The notes below the pieces were generated by a model that made no database searches, was not told the DNA's origin, and saw nothing but the letters and a program-made list of their open reading frames with translations. From NCBI GenBank assembly GCA_947631135.1, contig CANRKE010000036.1, positions 1 to 12,178 on the forward strand: a stretch of 12,178 nt of DNA, written 5' to 3'. Numbering within the stretch: the first letter of the stretch is position 1; each line of letters starts with the position of its first letter. Positions 1-6,210 of this stretch are shown in pieces. This stretch comes from an uncultured Bacilli bacterium. GTDB taxonomy: Bacteria; Bacillota_I; Bacilli_A; RF39; UBA660. A program made the position numbers and the translations under genes.

Positions 1-98
1 TGCATAGTTGCTCATCAATGCATAATAATAATTTTATTATACTCTAAAAAAGCCACCTGTGCAAATAGTGATTTATTGAAAATAATTATCCAAAATAT

Positions 99-361
99 GC
101 TATTTCTCTTGATAAAATAGATTTATCTCGTGATGGTATTATTCATCTAAACTTAATTGATTTTCTATTAAATACTGATTTTTAAAATTAAAAACACCAG
201 CATCCTACTACAACTATATTTGGAATACAAATTGTTCTAATTCATTTTGTGTTTGTCAAGGTAAAGGCATATGGATAAATACTACAATAAAATCAATACT
301 AAATAATCAGGTTTATGTTGGAGATATAGTTTAAGGTATGACTAACTTAAAAAACTATTGA
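99..361 (+). pseudogene. Decayed C-terminal fragment of a large serine recombinase
   Basis: This is a remnant of the recombinase domain of a large (phage or transposon type) serine recombinase. Reading from 191, one frame gives KTPASYY, then GIWINTTIKSILNNQVY and VGDIV, then a TAA at 332-334, then GMTNLKNY. This matches the family pattern of a T-P-S/A-x-Y stretch followed by W..TI..IL.N..Y.G..VQGK, with the expected Gln (CAA) turned into TAA. Upstream, another frame (99-182) reads AISLDKIDLSRDGI and then LIDFLLNTDF, which resembles the preceding 'IVR.IF.LY..G..I..I...LN' part of the domain; a frameshift near 183-190 joins the two. The catalytic resolvase domain and zinc ribbon are absent, so it cannot be active. 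It suggests that this edge was once an integrated element. The downstream block (191-331) is convincing; the extent before 123 is uncertain. Confidence 0.72.
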
Positions 362-375
362 AATTTATACCACAT

Positions 376-419
376 AAAAGTGCAATTTTTGCACTTTTAA
401 ATTGTTTTTTTGCACTTTT
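376..419. promoter_or_regulatory. Triple TTGCACTTTT operator at the Fic gene promoter
   Basis: Three copies of one 10-base unit are visible. AAAAGTGCAA (376-385) and TTGCACTTTT (389-398) form a perfect inverted repeat around a TTT centre, and TTGCACTTTT recurs at 410-419. The last two copies share 15 identical bases (386-400 and 407-421) with a 21-base period, about two helical turns. The third copy lies between the -35 and -10 boxes of the Fic promoter, so a bound protein would block transcription. The winged helix at the C-terminus of the Fic protein is the natural candidate ligand, which would make this autoregulation; that is inference. The hairpin formed by the first two units could also terminate transcription from the recombinase side, but this would not explain the third copy. 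Confidence 0.6.
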
Positions 420-430
420 AATAGTATAAT
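402..430 (+). promoter_or_regulatory. Promoter of the Fic gene
   Basis: A TTGTTT -35 (402-407) and a perfect TATAAT -10 (425-430) are separated by 17 bases. Transcription would start near 437, just ahead of the ribosome binding site AGGAAAG (441-447) and the ATG at 457, giving a leader of only about 20 bases. A TTGCACTTTT operator copy lies in the spacer. Confidence 0.6.
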
Positions 431-456
431 ATCATATATAAGGAAAGTGATAATTT

Positions 457-1512
457 ATGTCAAAAAAAGAAAATTGGAATATAGAATTATATGAATATAT
501 TAAACAAGGTGAACCAAATAAAAGTGAAAAGGCAAAAACTTGGGAAACTGCCATTGGACTTCAAGATGTTGACGGTTTAAAACCTTCAAAGTATTTAATT
601 GATACGGCTAAAGAACATATTGAAGGTAATATTGATATTGAAGAAGCAAAGAAAAAAATAGATAAATATTATAAAATATCTGATAATAAAAAAAATGAGA
701 ATATTGAAAATAGTGAAGAAGCAGATAAAGTAGCAGTTAGAATAACAGAAATATTGAGTGAAAAGAGTTTTAATTTTAATATTTTTGAACTTACTAATAT
801 TCATTCAAGATTATTTAAAGGAATTTATAAGAAAGCAGGAAAAATTAGAGATTATAATTTTATTAAAAAAGAATGGATTTTAAATGAAGATACTGTTATC
901 TATTCTTCTTATGAAACAATAAAAGAAGCTTTAGAGTATGATATAGAACAAGAAAAGGATTTTTCTTATAAAAATTTGTCATTAGAAGAATCAATTAAAC
1001 ATATCGCTAGATTTACTTCTAATATATGGCAAGTACATCCATTTTGTGAGGGTAATACAAGAACTACAGCTGTTTTTATTATAAAGTATTTAAGAACATT
1101 TGGTTTTAATATAAATGATGATGTATTTGCAGAAAATTCATGGTATTTTAGAAATGCATTAGTTAGGGCAAATTATAAGAATTTTGAAAAAAATATATTT
1201 GAAGATACATCTTATTTAGAAAAATTTTTCTTTAATTTATTGAGTAATACTAATTATGAACTTAAAAATAGGTATACTCATATAGATTATAAGCAAGAAG
1301 AAAATACATCCCAATTATATAATAAATATACTTTAGAAGAACAAGCAATTATCAATATTATTAAAAATAATGAATCAATTAAACAAGAAGAAATATCTAA
1401 ATTCACTGGTAAATCTGTTAGGACTATAAAAACTATAATGAGTGATATGCAAAATAAAGGTATTATTAACCGTGTTGGCGGAAAAAAGAATGGTAAATGG
1501 ATAGTTTTATAG
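457..1512 (+). CDS. Fic-domain AMP-transferase with winged-helix C-terminus
   Basis: Fic proteins usually transfer AMP from ATP to a hydroxyl side chain of a target protein. The active-site motif HPFCEGNTR is at residues 194-202. It has the catalytic His194 and the anion-binding Gly-Asn, and Thr where the canonical HPFxxGNGR has its last Gly. Residues about 25-72 (AIGLQDVDGLKPS, then YLIDTAKEHIEGNIDIEEA) resemble the VbhA-type inhibitory domain found fused to some Fic proteins. The expected inhibitory motif S/T-x-x-x-E-G reads LQDVDG here, lacking both the Ser/Thr and the Glu. Residues 290-351 form a winged helix (EEISKFTGKSVRTIKTIMSDM recognition region), suggesting DNA binding. At 351 aa it is full length for a Fic protein with both extensions. 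The start is supported by AGGAAAG nine bases upstream. It stands alone between two gene relics, so it may be cargo of a decayed element. Its target cannot be told from the sequence; it could act as a toxin or as a house-keeping regulator. Confidence 0.9.
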   Translation: MSKKENWNIELYEYIKQGEPNKSEKAKTWETAIGLQDVDGLKPSKYLIDTAKEHIEGNIDIEEAKKKIDKYYKISDNKKNENIENSEEADKVAVRITEILSEKSFNFNIFELTNIHSRLFKGIYKKAGKIRDYNFIKKEWILNEDTVIYSSYETIKEALEYDIEQEKDFSYKNLSLEESIKHIARFTSNIWQVHPFCEGNTRTTAVFIIKYLRTFGFNINDDVFAENSWYFRNALVRANYKNFEKNIFEDTSYLEKFFFNLLSNTNYELKNRYTHIDYKQEENTSQLYNKYTLEEQAIINIIKNNESIKQEEISKFTGKSVRTIKTIMSDMQNKGIINRVGGKKNGKWIVL

Positions 1513-1697
1513 AATTATAGATTTTAATTTAGTAATTAGATAGTGATATTATGTTAAATAGTGATTTAAAAAATGTCAAAAAGAATAAAAATGATGCGAT
1601 ACTATAAGAAATATTTCATGGATAAAGTAATTTTTTTAAAACATTTTTACACTATTATTTTCATTAAAAATTGTGATAATTTATTAAAGGTAATACT

Positions 1698-1832
1698 ATG
1701 TTTAATAATAAAATAGAAGAAAATGAATGAATTAAAGTTGCGCTTTTTGGTTTCTTTGTTAGAGATGCACTTGGAGTACCTGTTGAATTTATTGATAAAG
1801 ATGAGTTAAGAAAAAACAAAGTTACAATTTAA
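1698..1832 (+). pseudogene. 5' stub of an ADP-ribosylglycohydrolase
   Basis: The frame from the ATG at 1698 reads MFNNKIEENE, then TGA (1728-1730), then IKVALFGFFVRDALGVPVEF, IDKDELRKNKVTI and TAA (1830-1832). This is the conserved start of ADP-ribosylglycohydrolases (DraG/ARH family, usually about 250-350 aa), whose N-terminus has the pattern KGALfGfavGDALGVPVEF..R.EL...PVT. The enzymes remove ADP-ribose from proteins, with acidic residues coordinating Mg. The copy is broken: it has an in-frame TGA, an Arg in place of the conserved Gly before DALG, and everything after residue 44 is missing, including the metal-binding residues. An AAAGG at 1685-1689 looks like its old ribosome binding site. 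In 1513-1697 I see no further coding trace and no convincing terminator for the Fic gene. Confidence 0.75.
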
Positions 1833-1868
1833 TAACATTGAATTATATAATTGTATTTTATTAAAATA

Positions 1869-1910
1869 AGGGCCTGCTACAAATTATTTATTTAATTTTG
1901 TAACAACCCT
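1869..1910 (-). terminator. Terminator of the LysM gene
   Basis: A hairpin with arms 1869-1883 and 1896-1910 has an AGGG/CCCT base and a TACAAA/TTTGTA upper stem. The mismatching middle positions become U-G wobble pairs only in leftward RNA; in rightward RNA they would be C-A. It lies 9 bases past the LysM gene stop codon and is followed by a T-rich stretch, so it mainly serves the leftward gene. Confidence 0.65.
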
Positions 1911-1918
1911 CTTATTTT

Positions 1919-2875
1919 TTATGTAGGAATTTTTAATACTTGACCTATGCTTAATATGTTACTAGTTAAATTATTTAATCTTTTAATCTCATCAACAGTA
2001 GTATTGTATCTTCTGGCAATAGAATAGAGTGTATCATTTTTAACAACAATATAATTTAAATAGGTAGGTATATCAACACTAGTATTACTTGGAATTTTTA
2101 ATATTTGACCAATACTTAATATATCACTAGTTAGATTATTAATACTTTTTAATTCATTTACAGTAGTATTAAACTTTCTTGCAATAGCATATAGTGTATC
2201 CCCCTTGACCACTGTATATGATGAGTAACTAGTCTGATCACTAGGTTTAGGTACTTTTAAAACTTGACCAATACTTATTACATCACTTGTTAAATTATTT
2301 AATCTTTTAATCTCATCAACAGTAGTATTAAACTTTCTTGCAATAGCATATAGTGTATCACCTTTAACAACAGTATAACTTTCTGTATCATCTTTAATTT
2401 CATTTTCAATCGCACAATCTTCTAGATTACCATATAAAATATTTAATGTATCCCAAGTTCTATCGCCCACAATTCCATCTGAAGTCAATTTATTATTAAG
2501 TTGAAATCTTTTTACTGCATTTTCAGTTTCTAAATCAAAATTACTATTTATTTCACCAGTATAATATAAAAGATTTTTCAATTTAGTTTGCAAGTCTTCT
2601 ACATAACTACCACTAGATCCATAACGCAAAGTAGGGAAAAGACTAATTGGACTTATTGCAGGTTCAGTATATTCATATAATATATCCCAAGTTTCATTAT
2701 CAACAACCCCAGTATCATCAAGTCCAACCATATTTTGAAATGCTTTAACACCTTCCATTGTCGATAAACCAAAACTACCTGTTATAATAGGATTATAAAA
2801 TCCAAGTATTTTTAATTTTTCCTGTAAAATTTTAACATTATTACCAGTATCACCTAATTTTAAAACATCAAACAT
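1919..2875 (-). CDS. Cell-wall-binding protein: 2 PG_binding_1 + 3 LysM
   Basis: The protein (318 aa) is built only of wall-binding modules. Two PG_binding_1 domains occupy residues about 5-68 (LKLGDTGNNVKILQEKL, then GVKAFQ and TGVVDNETWDIL) and 82-147 (LRYGSSGSYVEDLQTKL, then AVKRFQ and DGIVGDRTWDTL). Three LysM domains follow at about 167-209, 220-262 and 275-317, each starting Y-x-V-V-K-x-D-T-L and ending in IGQxLKxP. LysM binds N-acetylglucosamine-containing glycans. No hydrolase, amidase or transpeptidase domain is present and there is no signal peptide or membrane helix. It is therefore either released by lysis or a non-classical route, or acts inside the cell, for example at the spore wall as LysM proteins such as SafA do; the CotF-like gene in the same window makes the second idea reasonable, but it is inference. 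The start is fixed by GAGGTGAT at 2881-2888. The gene has its own terminator and follows the LCP gene on the same strand, but the LCP terminator separates them. Confidence 0.9.
   Translation of the reverse strand: MFDVLKLGDTGNNVKILQEKLKILGFYNPIITGSFGLSTMEGVKAFQNMVGLDDTGVVDNETWDILYEYTEPAISPISLFPTLRYGSSGSYVEDLQTKLKNLLYYTGEINSNFDLETENAVKRFQLNNKLTSDGIVGDRTWDTLNILYGNLEDCAIENEIKDDTESYTVVKGDTLYAIARKFNTTVDEIKRLNNLTSDVISIGQVLKVPKPSDQTSYSSYTVVKGDTLYAIARKFNTTVNELKSINNLTSDILSIGQILKIPSNTSVDIPTYLNYIVVKNDTLYSIARRYNTTVDEIKRLNNLTSNILSIGQVLKIPT
1925..2377 (-). repeat. Three tandem LysM-coding repeats
   Basis: Three units of about 130 bases lie at 1925-2053, 2090-2218 and 2249-2377, joined by short variable linkers. 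They are close copies in DNA as well as protein. Unit 1 (2249-2377) shares an uninterrupted block of about 41 bases with unit 2 over ACAGTAGTATTAAACTTTC and onward. It shares a different block of about 41 bases with unit 3, over the Leu-Thr-Asn-Asn-Leu-coding part (GTTAAATTATTTAATC and onward). The pattern implies recent duplication and exchange. Confidence 0.8.
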
Positions 2876-2969
2876 TAGATATCACCTCGATCAATTATAT
2901 TCATTTAACAAAAAATTATTAATGTAAAAACCAAAAACATATAATATTTATCATATTATTAGATATATA

Positions 2970-2996
2970 AAAGAAGATGCACAACGCATCTTCTTT
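2970..2996 (-). terminator. Terminator of the LCP gene
   Basis: A perfect 11-bp stem (AAAGAAGATGC at 2970-2980 with GCATCTTCTTT at 2986-2996) and a 5-base loop begin 2 bases past the LCP gene stop codon. In leftward RNA it is followed by a U-rich run (UUUUAUAUAU). Confidence 0.88.
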
Positions 2997-2998
2997 AA

Positions 2999-5431
2999 TT
3001 ATTCTGAAGAATCATTACCTGAACCAGGAGTAGTCGGTTTATCATCAGGGCCTTTTTCTTTTTCTTTACATACACCTTTAAATTCTACATTTGTAGTAAG
3101 TAGATAAGGAGTTGTTACTTCTCCTCCATTATAAGTCCATGTAATTTTTTCTCCATTACTACAAGTATAATCTAATAGATCTACATATTCTCCTCCTTTA
3201 TATTTGAATGTTTGAGGGAATAAATTATTACCATCAACTTTATATGTTATAGTATATTCTTTTTCTTTATCAGTAGTATTAGAATTACTGTCTTTAATAT
3301 ATAAAGTAAGTGTAGAAATATTACTTAGATTTGTACCAGTAGTATGACTCATCTTACCAACCTTACCAGGTAGAGTAGTTTCATATTTACTATCATCCTC
3401 ATCTAAATCCTCAAATACGATTCTAATACTTACTGGTAATGTTTTTGCCCATGCTTCAATTTCACTTTTAGTTTTACCAACTAGATTTGGTAGAAAACAT
3501 TTAGTATTAGTAGTATCTTTAGGACAAGCTTCCTCATCTTTTTCTTCTTCCTTAACTATATATTTCAAAACTAGAGTAGTAACTTTACTTGGATCAGTAC
3601 CAGCTTTATGACTTTGATATATTATTTCACCATCTGAATAACTATCCTTATAATCAGGATCACCTTTTTCAACTTTTTCAAATCTATAATTAATATTATA
3701 AGATTTTAATACACTTTCAGCATAACTTTTAGTCTTACCAATAAAGTTTGGTAGAGAATTAGTTACTTCATCAACTTTAGATTTATTATCACTCATATTT
3801 TCTCCAATGATTTGTTTTTCATAAACTTCATTTATAGAGAAATCAAATGTTTTAACCATTTCAGCTTCTTTAAGTCCTAAATTTTCTTTCATCTTATTAC
3901 TTACAGCTTCAATACTTGTTTGATATGGAACATAGTTATATAATGTAAGATCAAAATCAGGATCATATATCATTTTATCATAACCAGATATGAATAATTG
4001 TTCCATAGATATTATATCAGAAGTAGAAGTACTAGTACTTTTAAGAAGAATATCTTTACCAACATTATAGAATGATAATATTTGATTAGTAGTAATATTA
4101 GTATCCATATTTTTAGATACAGAATCTAATATACTATTAACTTTTTCTATACTATTAATATCAGATAATTTTTGTAACATACCTTGAATAACTAATTGTT
4201 GATTTAAACCTCTTTGAATATCTCCACGAGCCAATGTTTTTCTATGACGTGCAAGAGCAAGTGCTTGTTCACCATTCAATGTTTGCATACCAGGTTTTAA
4301 GCATATTTGACTATCTCCACCCCATCTATTACTATCTTGTTCACAGAAACTTACAGGTACATCTACATCAACACCACCTAAGGCATCAACTAGACCAACA
4401 ACACCTTTAAAATTCATCTTTACATGATAATCAATATCTATACCAGTAAAGTTTTCAATTGTTTTTTCCATGCAATCAACACCTTGCCAAGCAGCATGTG
4501 TTATTTTGTTCTTCTTTTTATTTTTAAAACATGCTATTGGAACATAAGTATCTCTAGGTATTGATAATACAGTAGCATTAAGTGTATTAGGATTAAAAGT
4601 AATTAAAACTAATGAATCCCCATTAAATGCTGCATCACGATCAAGTCCATCTTTTTCAGAGTCAACACCCATTAAAAGAACAGTAAATGGATCTTTTATA
4701 ATATTTTTATTGCTTAATGATACATCTTTTTCTTTTTTAAATTCCATACTTTTTGAAGTAATAATCTTCGTATCAGTACTTACATTTTCAAACTTTTCTA
4801 TAGATGAAAACATAGTTGGATAATTTGAAGAAATAAGTATTGCATCAACTTTCTTTTCATATAAATCAGATAACATATCAAAATATTGATCATATTTTAC
4901 TGTTTCATTTTTATTTGTATCTAATTTATTTTCATCTATCATTTTTTGAGCAATTTTATTATCTTCTTTAGCAGTTTCACTACTTATATAACCAATTTTC
5001 ATCTTCTTAATATCATCAACTTTTTCAATACTACTATCATTCATTACTACTAAATCAGTAGTATAAGTAACTGTAGATTTATTGATATTATCTATTGGTT
5101 TATATATATTATGAATAGCATAAGATGCATAACCTTGAATACCAGTAGCAAGTAATATCATAATAACAAATATTATTCTATATCTTATTTTCTTTTTCTG
5201 CCTCATTAAAACAGACATATATTTACTTATAAATATAATCATTATTAGAACTATTAATATTATAACAATATATCTAATAACATCTTCTATACCACTTAAA
5301 AGTGATAAATAATAAATCAAAAATCCTCCTGAAATAATTTCTAAAATTAGTAGAAACATAAATAAGTAAATCAAAGTTTTTTTATTTGATTCTTTTACAT
5401 AGTTTCTAAACTTTTTGATTTTTTTAAACAT
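2999..5431 (-). CDS. LytR-CpsA-Psr family protein with PASTA-like repeats
   Basis: LCP enzymes move teichoic acids or other glycopolymers from a lipid carrier to peptidoglycan, outside the membrane. The protein has 810 aa, against roughly 300-450 for a usual LCP. Three membrane helices lie at about 20-44, 52-70 and 85-107. Residues 118-245 (DLVVMNDSSIEKVDDIKKMKIGY and onward) look like a solute-binding-protein-like domain. The LCP domain follows at 249-425: VLLMGVDS, GDSLVLITFNP, SIPRDTYV with Arg293, the HAAWQGV segment, LGGVDVDVP, and ALARHRKT with DIQRGLNQQ, which supplies the conserved arginines. Two PASTA-like repeats sit at 558-625 (LPNFIGKTKSYAESVL) and 646-713 (LPNLVGKTKSEIEAW), then a small beta domain (725-788) and a Pro/Ser/acidic tail. 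All 8 cysteines are extracellular and fall in close pairs. I chose the ATG at 5431 because GGAGG (5437-5441) precedes it by 5 bases and the predicted transcript begins near 5453. It has its own promoter and terminator. The family is certain; the polymer moved is unknown. Confidence 0.92.
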   Translation of the reverse strand: MFKKIKKFRNYVKESNKKTLIYLFMFLLILEIISGGFLIYYLSLLSGIEDVIRYIVIILIVLIMIIFISKYMSVLMRQKKKIRYRIIFVIMILLATGIQGYASYAIHNIYKPIDNINKSTVTYTTDLVVMNDSSIEKVDDIKKMKIGYISSETAKEDNKIAQKMIDENKLDTNKNETVKYDQYFDMLSDLYEKKVDAILISSNYPTMFSSIEKFENVSTDTKIITSKSMEFKKEKDVSLSNKNIIKDPFTVLLMGVDSEKDGLDRDAAFNGDSLVLITFNPNTLNATVLSIPRDTYVPIACFKNKKKNKITHAAWQGVDCMEKTIENFTGIDIDYHVKMNFKGVVGLVDALGGVDVDVPVSFCEQDSNRWGGDSQICLKPGMQTLNGEQALALARHRKTLARGDIQRGLNQQLVIQGMLQKLSDINSIEKVNSILDSVSKNMDTNITTNQILSFYNVGKDILLKSTSTSTSDIISMEQLFISGYDKMIYDPDFDLTLYNYVPYQTSIEAVSNKMKENLGLKEAEMVKTFDFSINEVYEKQIIGENMSDNKSKVDEVTNSLPNFIGKTKSYAESVLKSYNINYRFEKVEKGDPDYKDSYSDGEIIYQSHKAGTDPSKVTTLVLKYIVKEEEKDEEACPKDTTNTKCFLPNLVGKTKSEIEAWAKTLPVSIRIVFEDLDEDDSKYETTLPGKVGKMSHTTGTNLSNISTLTLYIKDSNSNTTDKEKEYTITYKVDGNNLFPQTFKYKGGEYVDLLDYTCSNGEKITWTYNGGEVTTPYLLTTNVEFKGVCKEKEKGPDDKPTTPGSGNDSSE

Positions 5432-5436
5432 AACTA

Positions 5437-5441
5437 CCTCC
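5437..5441 (-). promoter_or_regulatory. Ribosome binding site that fixes the LCP start
   Basis: Leftward GGAGG with a 5-base spacer before the ATG at 5431. The upstream in-frame GTG at 5455 overlaps the expected transcription start and has no ribosome binding site, so the longer version is rejected. Confidence 0.85.
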
Positions 5442-5459
5442 ACTTTTAATAACACAAAT

Positions 5460-5488
5460 ATTATACCTCATTTTTACTAAATAGACAA
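5460..5488 (-). promoter_or_regulatory. Promoter of the LCP gene
   Basis: On the leftward strand, TTGTCT (-35, 5483-5488) and a perfect TATAAT (-10, 5460-5465) are 17 bases apart. The 28-bp repeat begins 1 base beyond the -35 and could act as an AT-rich UP element. Confidence 0.78.
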
Positions 5489-5489
5489 T

Positions 5490-5517
5490 TATTTATATAC
5501 AAAATTTAAAATTTATA
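5490..5517. repeat. 28-bp promoter repeat, copy 1 (LCP gene)
   Basis: This 28-base stretch is identical to 6126-6153 in the same orientation. It is rich in A- and T-tracts (TATATACAAAATTTAAAATT core). It lies directly upstream of the LCP -35 box, 59 bases from the LCP start codon. Confidence 0.85.
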
Positions 5518-5580
5518 TGATTAATTTATAATAACTTCTTAAGTGAGGTAAAGATAAAATTATTATTTAAACTTATGTTA

Positions 5581-6018
5581 TTATTTCATATAATTCATTT
5601 TTTCTAAAGCATATTTAGCAAATGGTGATAATTGATGTGAAGATAATTCACTAATTGAATACCAATCAGCTCCTTCTGAATCTAAACCATCCGAATCATT
5701 TTTTAATTTAACATCTTTAGTTTTAACAATATATAAAATTCCTATATGATGCAAGTCTTCATACAAATCTTTTTTGATTTCCCATTTTATATTAGTAGCT
5801 GTAACATCAAATAAACTATATTCACTTATACTAATTCCTGCTTCTTCCATTATTTCTCTTTTTAGTGTTTCACAAGGAAGCTCAGTATGTTCTATTCCTC
5901 CTCCTGGTAAATCAAGCTTACCTTTATATCCACCTCTAGATTTTTTTACTAATGCAATTTGATTATCTTTTATGATAATCCCATATGCACCTACATATGT
6001 CTTTACAACTGTTTCCAC
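5581..6018 (-). CDS. NUDIX hydrolase
   Basis: NUDIX enzymes hydrolyse nucleoside diphosphates linked to another group. The NUDIX box G-x5-E-x7-REUxEExGU is complete at residues 40-62 (Gly40, Glu46, then REIMEEAGI with the metal-binding Glu residues), preceded by LDLPGGG as in MutT-like members. Length is 145 aa, typical for a single-domain NUDIX protein. I chose the GTG at 6018 because AAAGGAG (6027-6033) sits 8 bases before it; the longer TTG start at 6036 lies upstream of this ribosome binding site and would have none of its own. It is transcribed towards the LCP gene, 149 bases before it, but that gene has its own promoter. The substrate cannot be assigned from sequence alone; 8-oxo-dGTP, a sugar nucleotide or another diphosphate would all fit. 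Confidence 0.93.
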   Translation of the reverse strand: METVVKTYVGAYGIIIKDNQIALVKKSRGGYKGKLDLPGGGIEHTELPCETLKREIMEEAGISISEYSLFDVTATNIKWEIKKDLYEDLHHIGILYIVKTKDVKLKNDSDGLDSEGADWYSISELSSHQLSPFAKYALEKMNYMK

Positions 6019-6108
6019 TTTATTTTCTCCTTTCAACTAATTATCCTAATTAAATGTATCATTTTTATAACATAATTTCAATAGTATAAATATAAAGATA
6101 ATGTAAAA

Positions 6109-6138
6109 ATTATACATTTTATTTGTATTTATATACAA
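6109..6138 (-). promoter_or_regulatory. Candidate promoter of the NUDIX gene
   Basis: On the leftward strand, TTGTAT (6133-6138) and TATAAT (6109-6114) are separated by 18 bases, leaving a leader of about 85 bases. The -35 lies inside copy 2 of the 28-bp repeat. A second, weaker pair (TTGAAA and TACATT, 17 bases apart) lies nearer the gene, so the start of transcription is not certain. Confidence 0.5.
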
Positions 6139-6153
6139 AATTTAAAATTTATA
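6126..6153. repeat. 28-bp promoter repeat, copy 2 (NUDIX gene)
   Basis: Perfect copy of 5490-5517, again upstream of a leftward gene (108 bases before the NUDIX start) and 58 bases before the divergent FAD oxidoreductase gene. The two copies flank the NUDIX gene as direct repeats. Confidence 0.85.
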
Positions 6154-6210
6154 AAGCGATAATATGTTTAATAGGAAAATATAAGGACATACTAATAATG
6201 GTGAATATAA

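Noticed and set aside
376..398. Palindrome as a simple terminator for the recombinase relic
   Set aside because: Possible, but a third identical unit in the promoter spacer at a 21-base period is better explained by protein binding.
595..804. Leftward open frame of 69 codons inside the Fic gene
   Set aside because: Low-complexity Phe/Ile-rich translation of the antisense strand, with no ribosome binding site; a shadow of the Fic gene.
1573..1713. Possible 46-codon gene (MSKRIKMMRYY and onward) between the Fic gene and the ADP-ribosylglycohydrolase stub
   Set aside because: No ribosome binding site, no motif, composition like spacer DNA, and it runs into the stub in another frame.
1728..1730. 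TGA read as Trp, which would mend one break in the ADP-ribosylglycohydrolase stub and hint at a Mollicute code
   Set aside because: murD ends on TGA just before eno, all Trp codons in the window are TGG, and the stub still ends at a TAA 34 codons later.
99..1832. A complete anti-phage or toxin-antitoxin system around the Fic gene
   Set aside because: The flanking genes are broken and no separate antitoxin gene is visible; only the Fic gene is intact.
1925..2377. Regularly spaced repeats as a CRISPR-like array
   Set aside because: The repeats are long, lie in frame and encode LysM domains; the spacers are protein linkers.
2876..2969. Promoter of the LysM gene
   Set aside because: A leftward TATAAT exists near 2894-2899, but it is too close to the ribosome binding site and has no good -35 box, so I did not call it.
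5774..5962. Rightward open frame of 62 codons inside the NUDIX gene
   Set aside because: Antisense to the NUDIX box region and without any recognisable motif.
6120..6165. Rightward promoter for the FAD oxidoreductase gene
   Set aside because: TTGTAT at 6123-6128 has no acceptable -10 at 16-18 bases, and GATAAT at 6158-6163 has no -35; nothing firm could be chosen.
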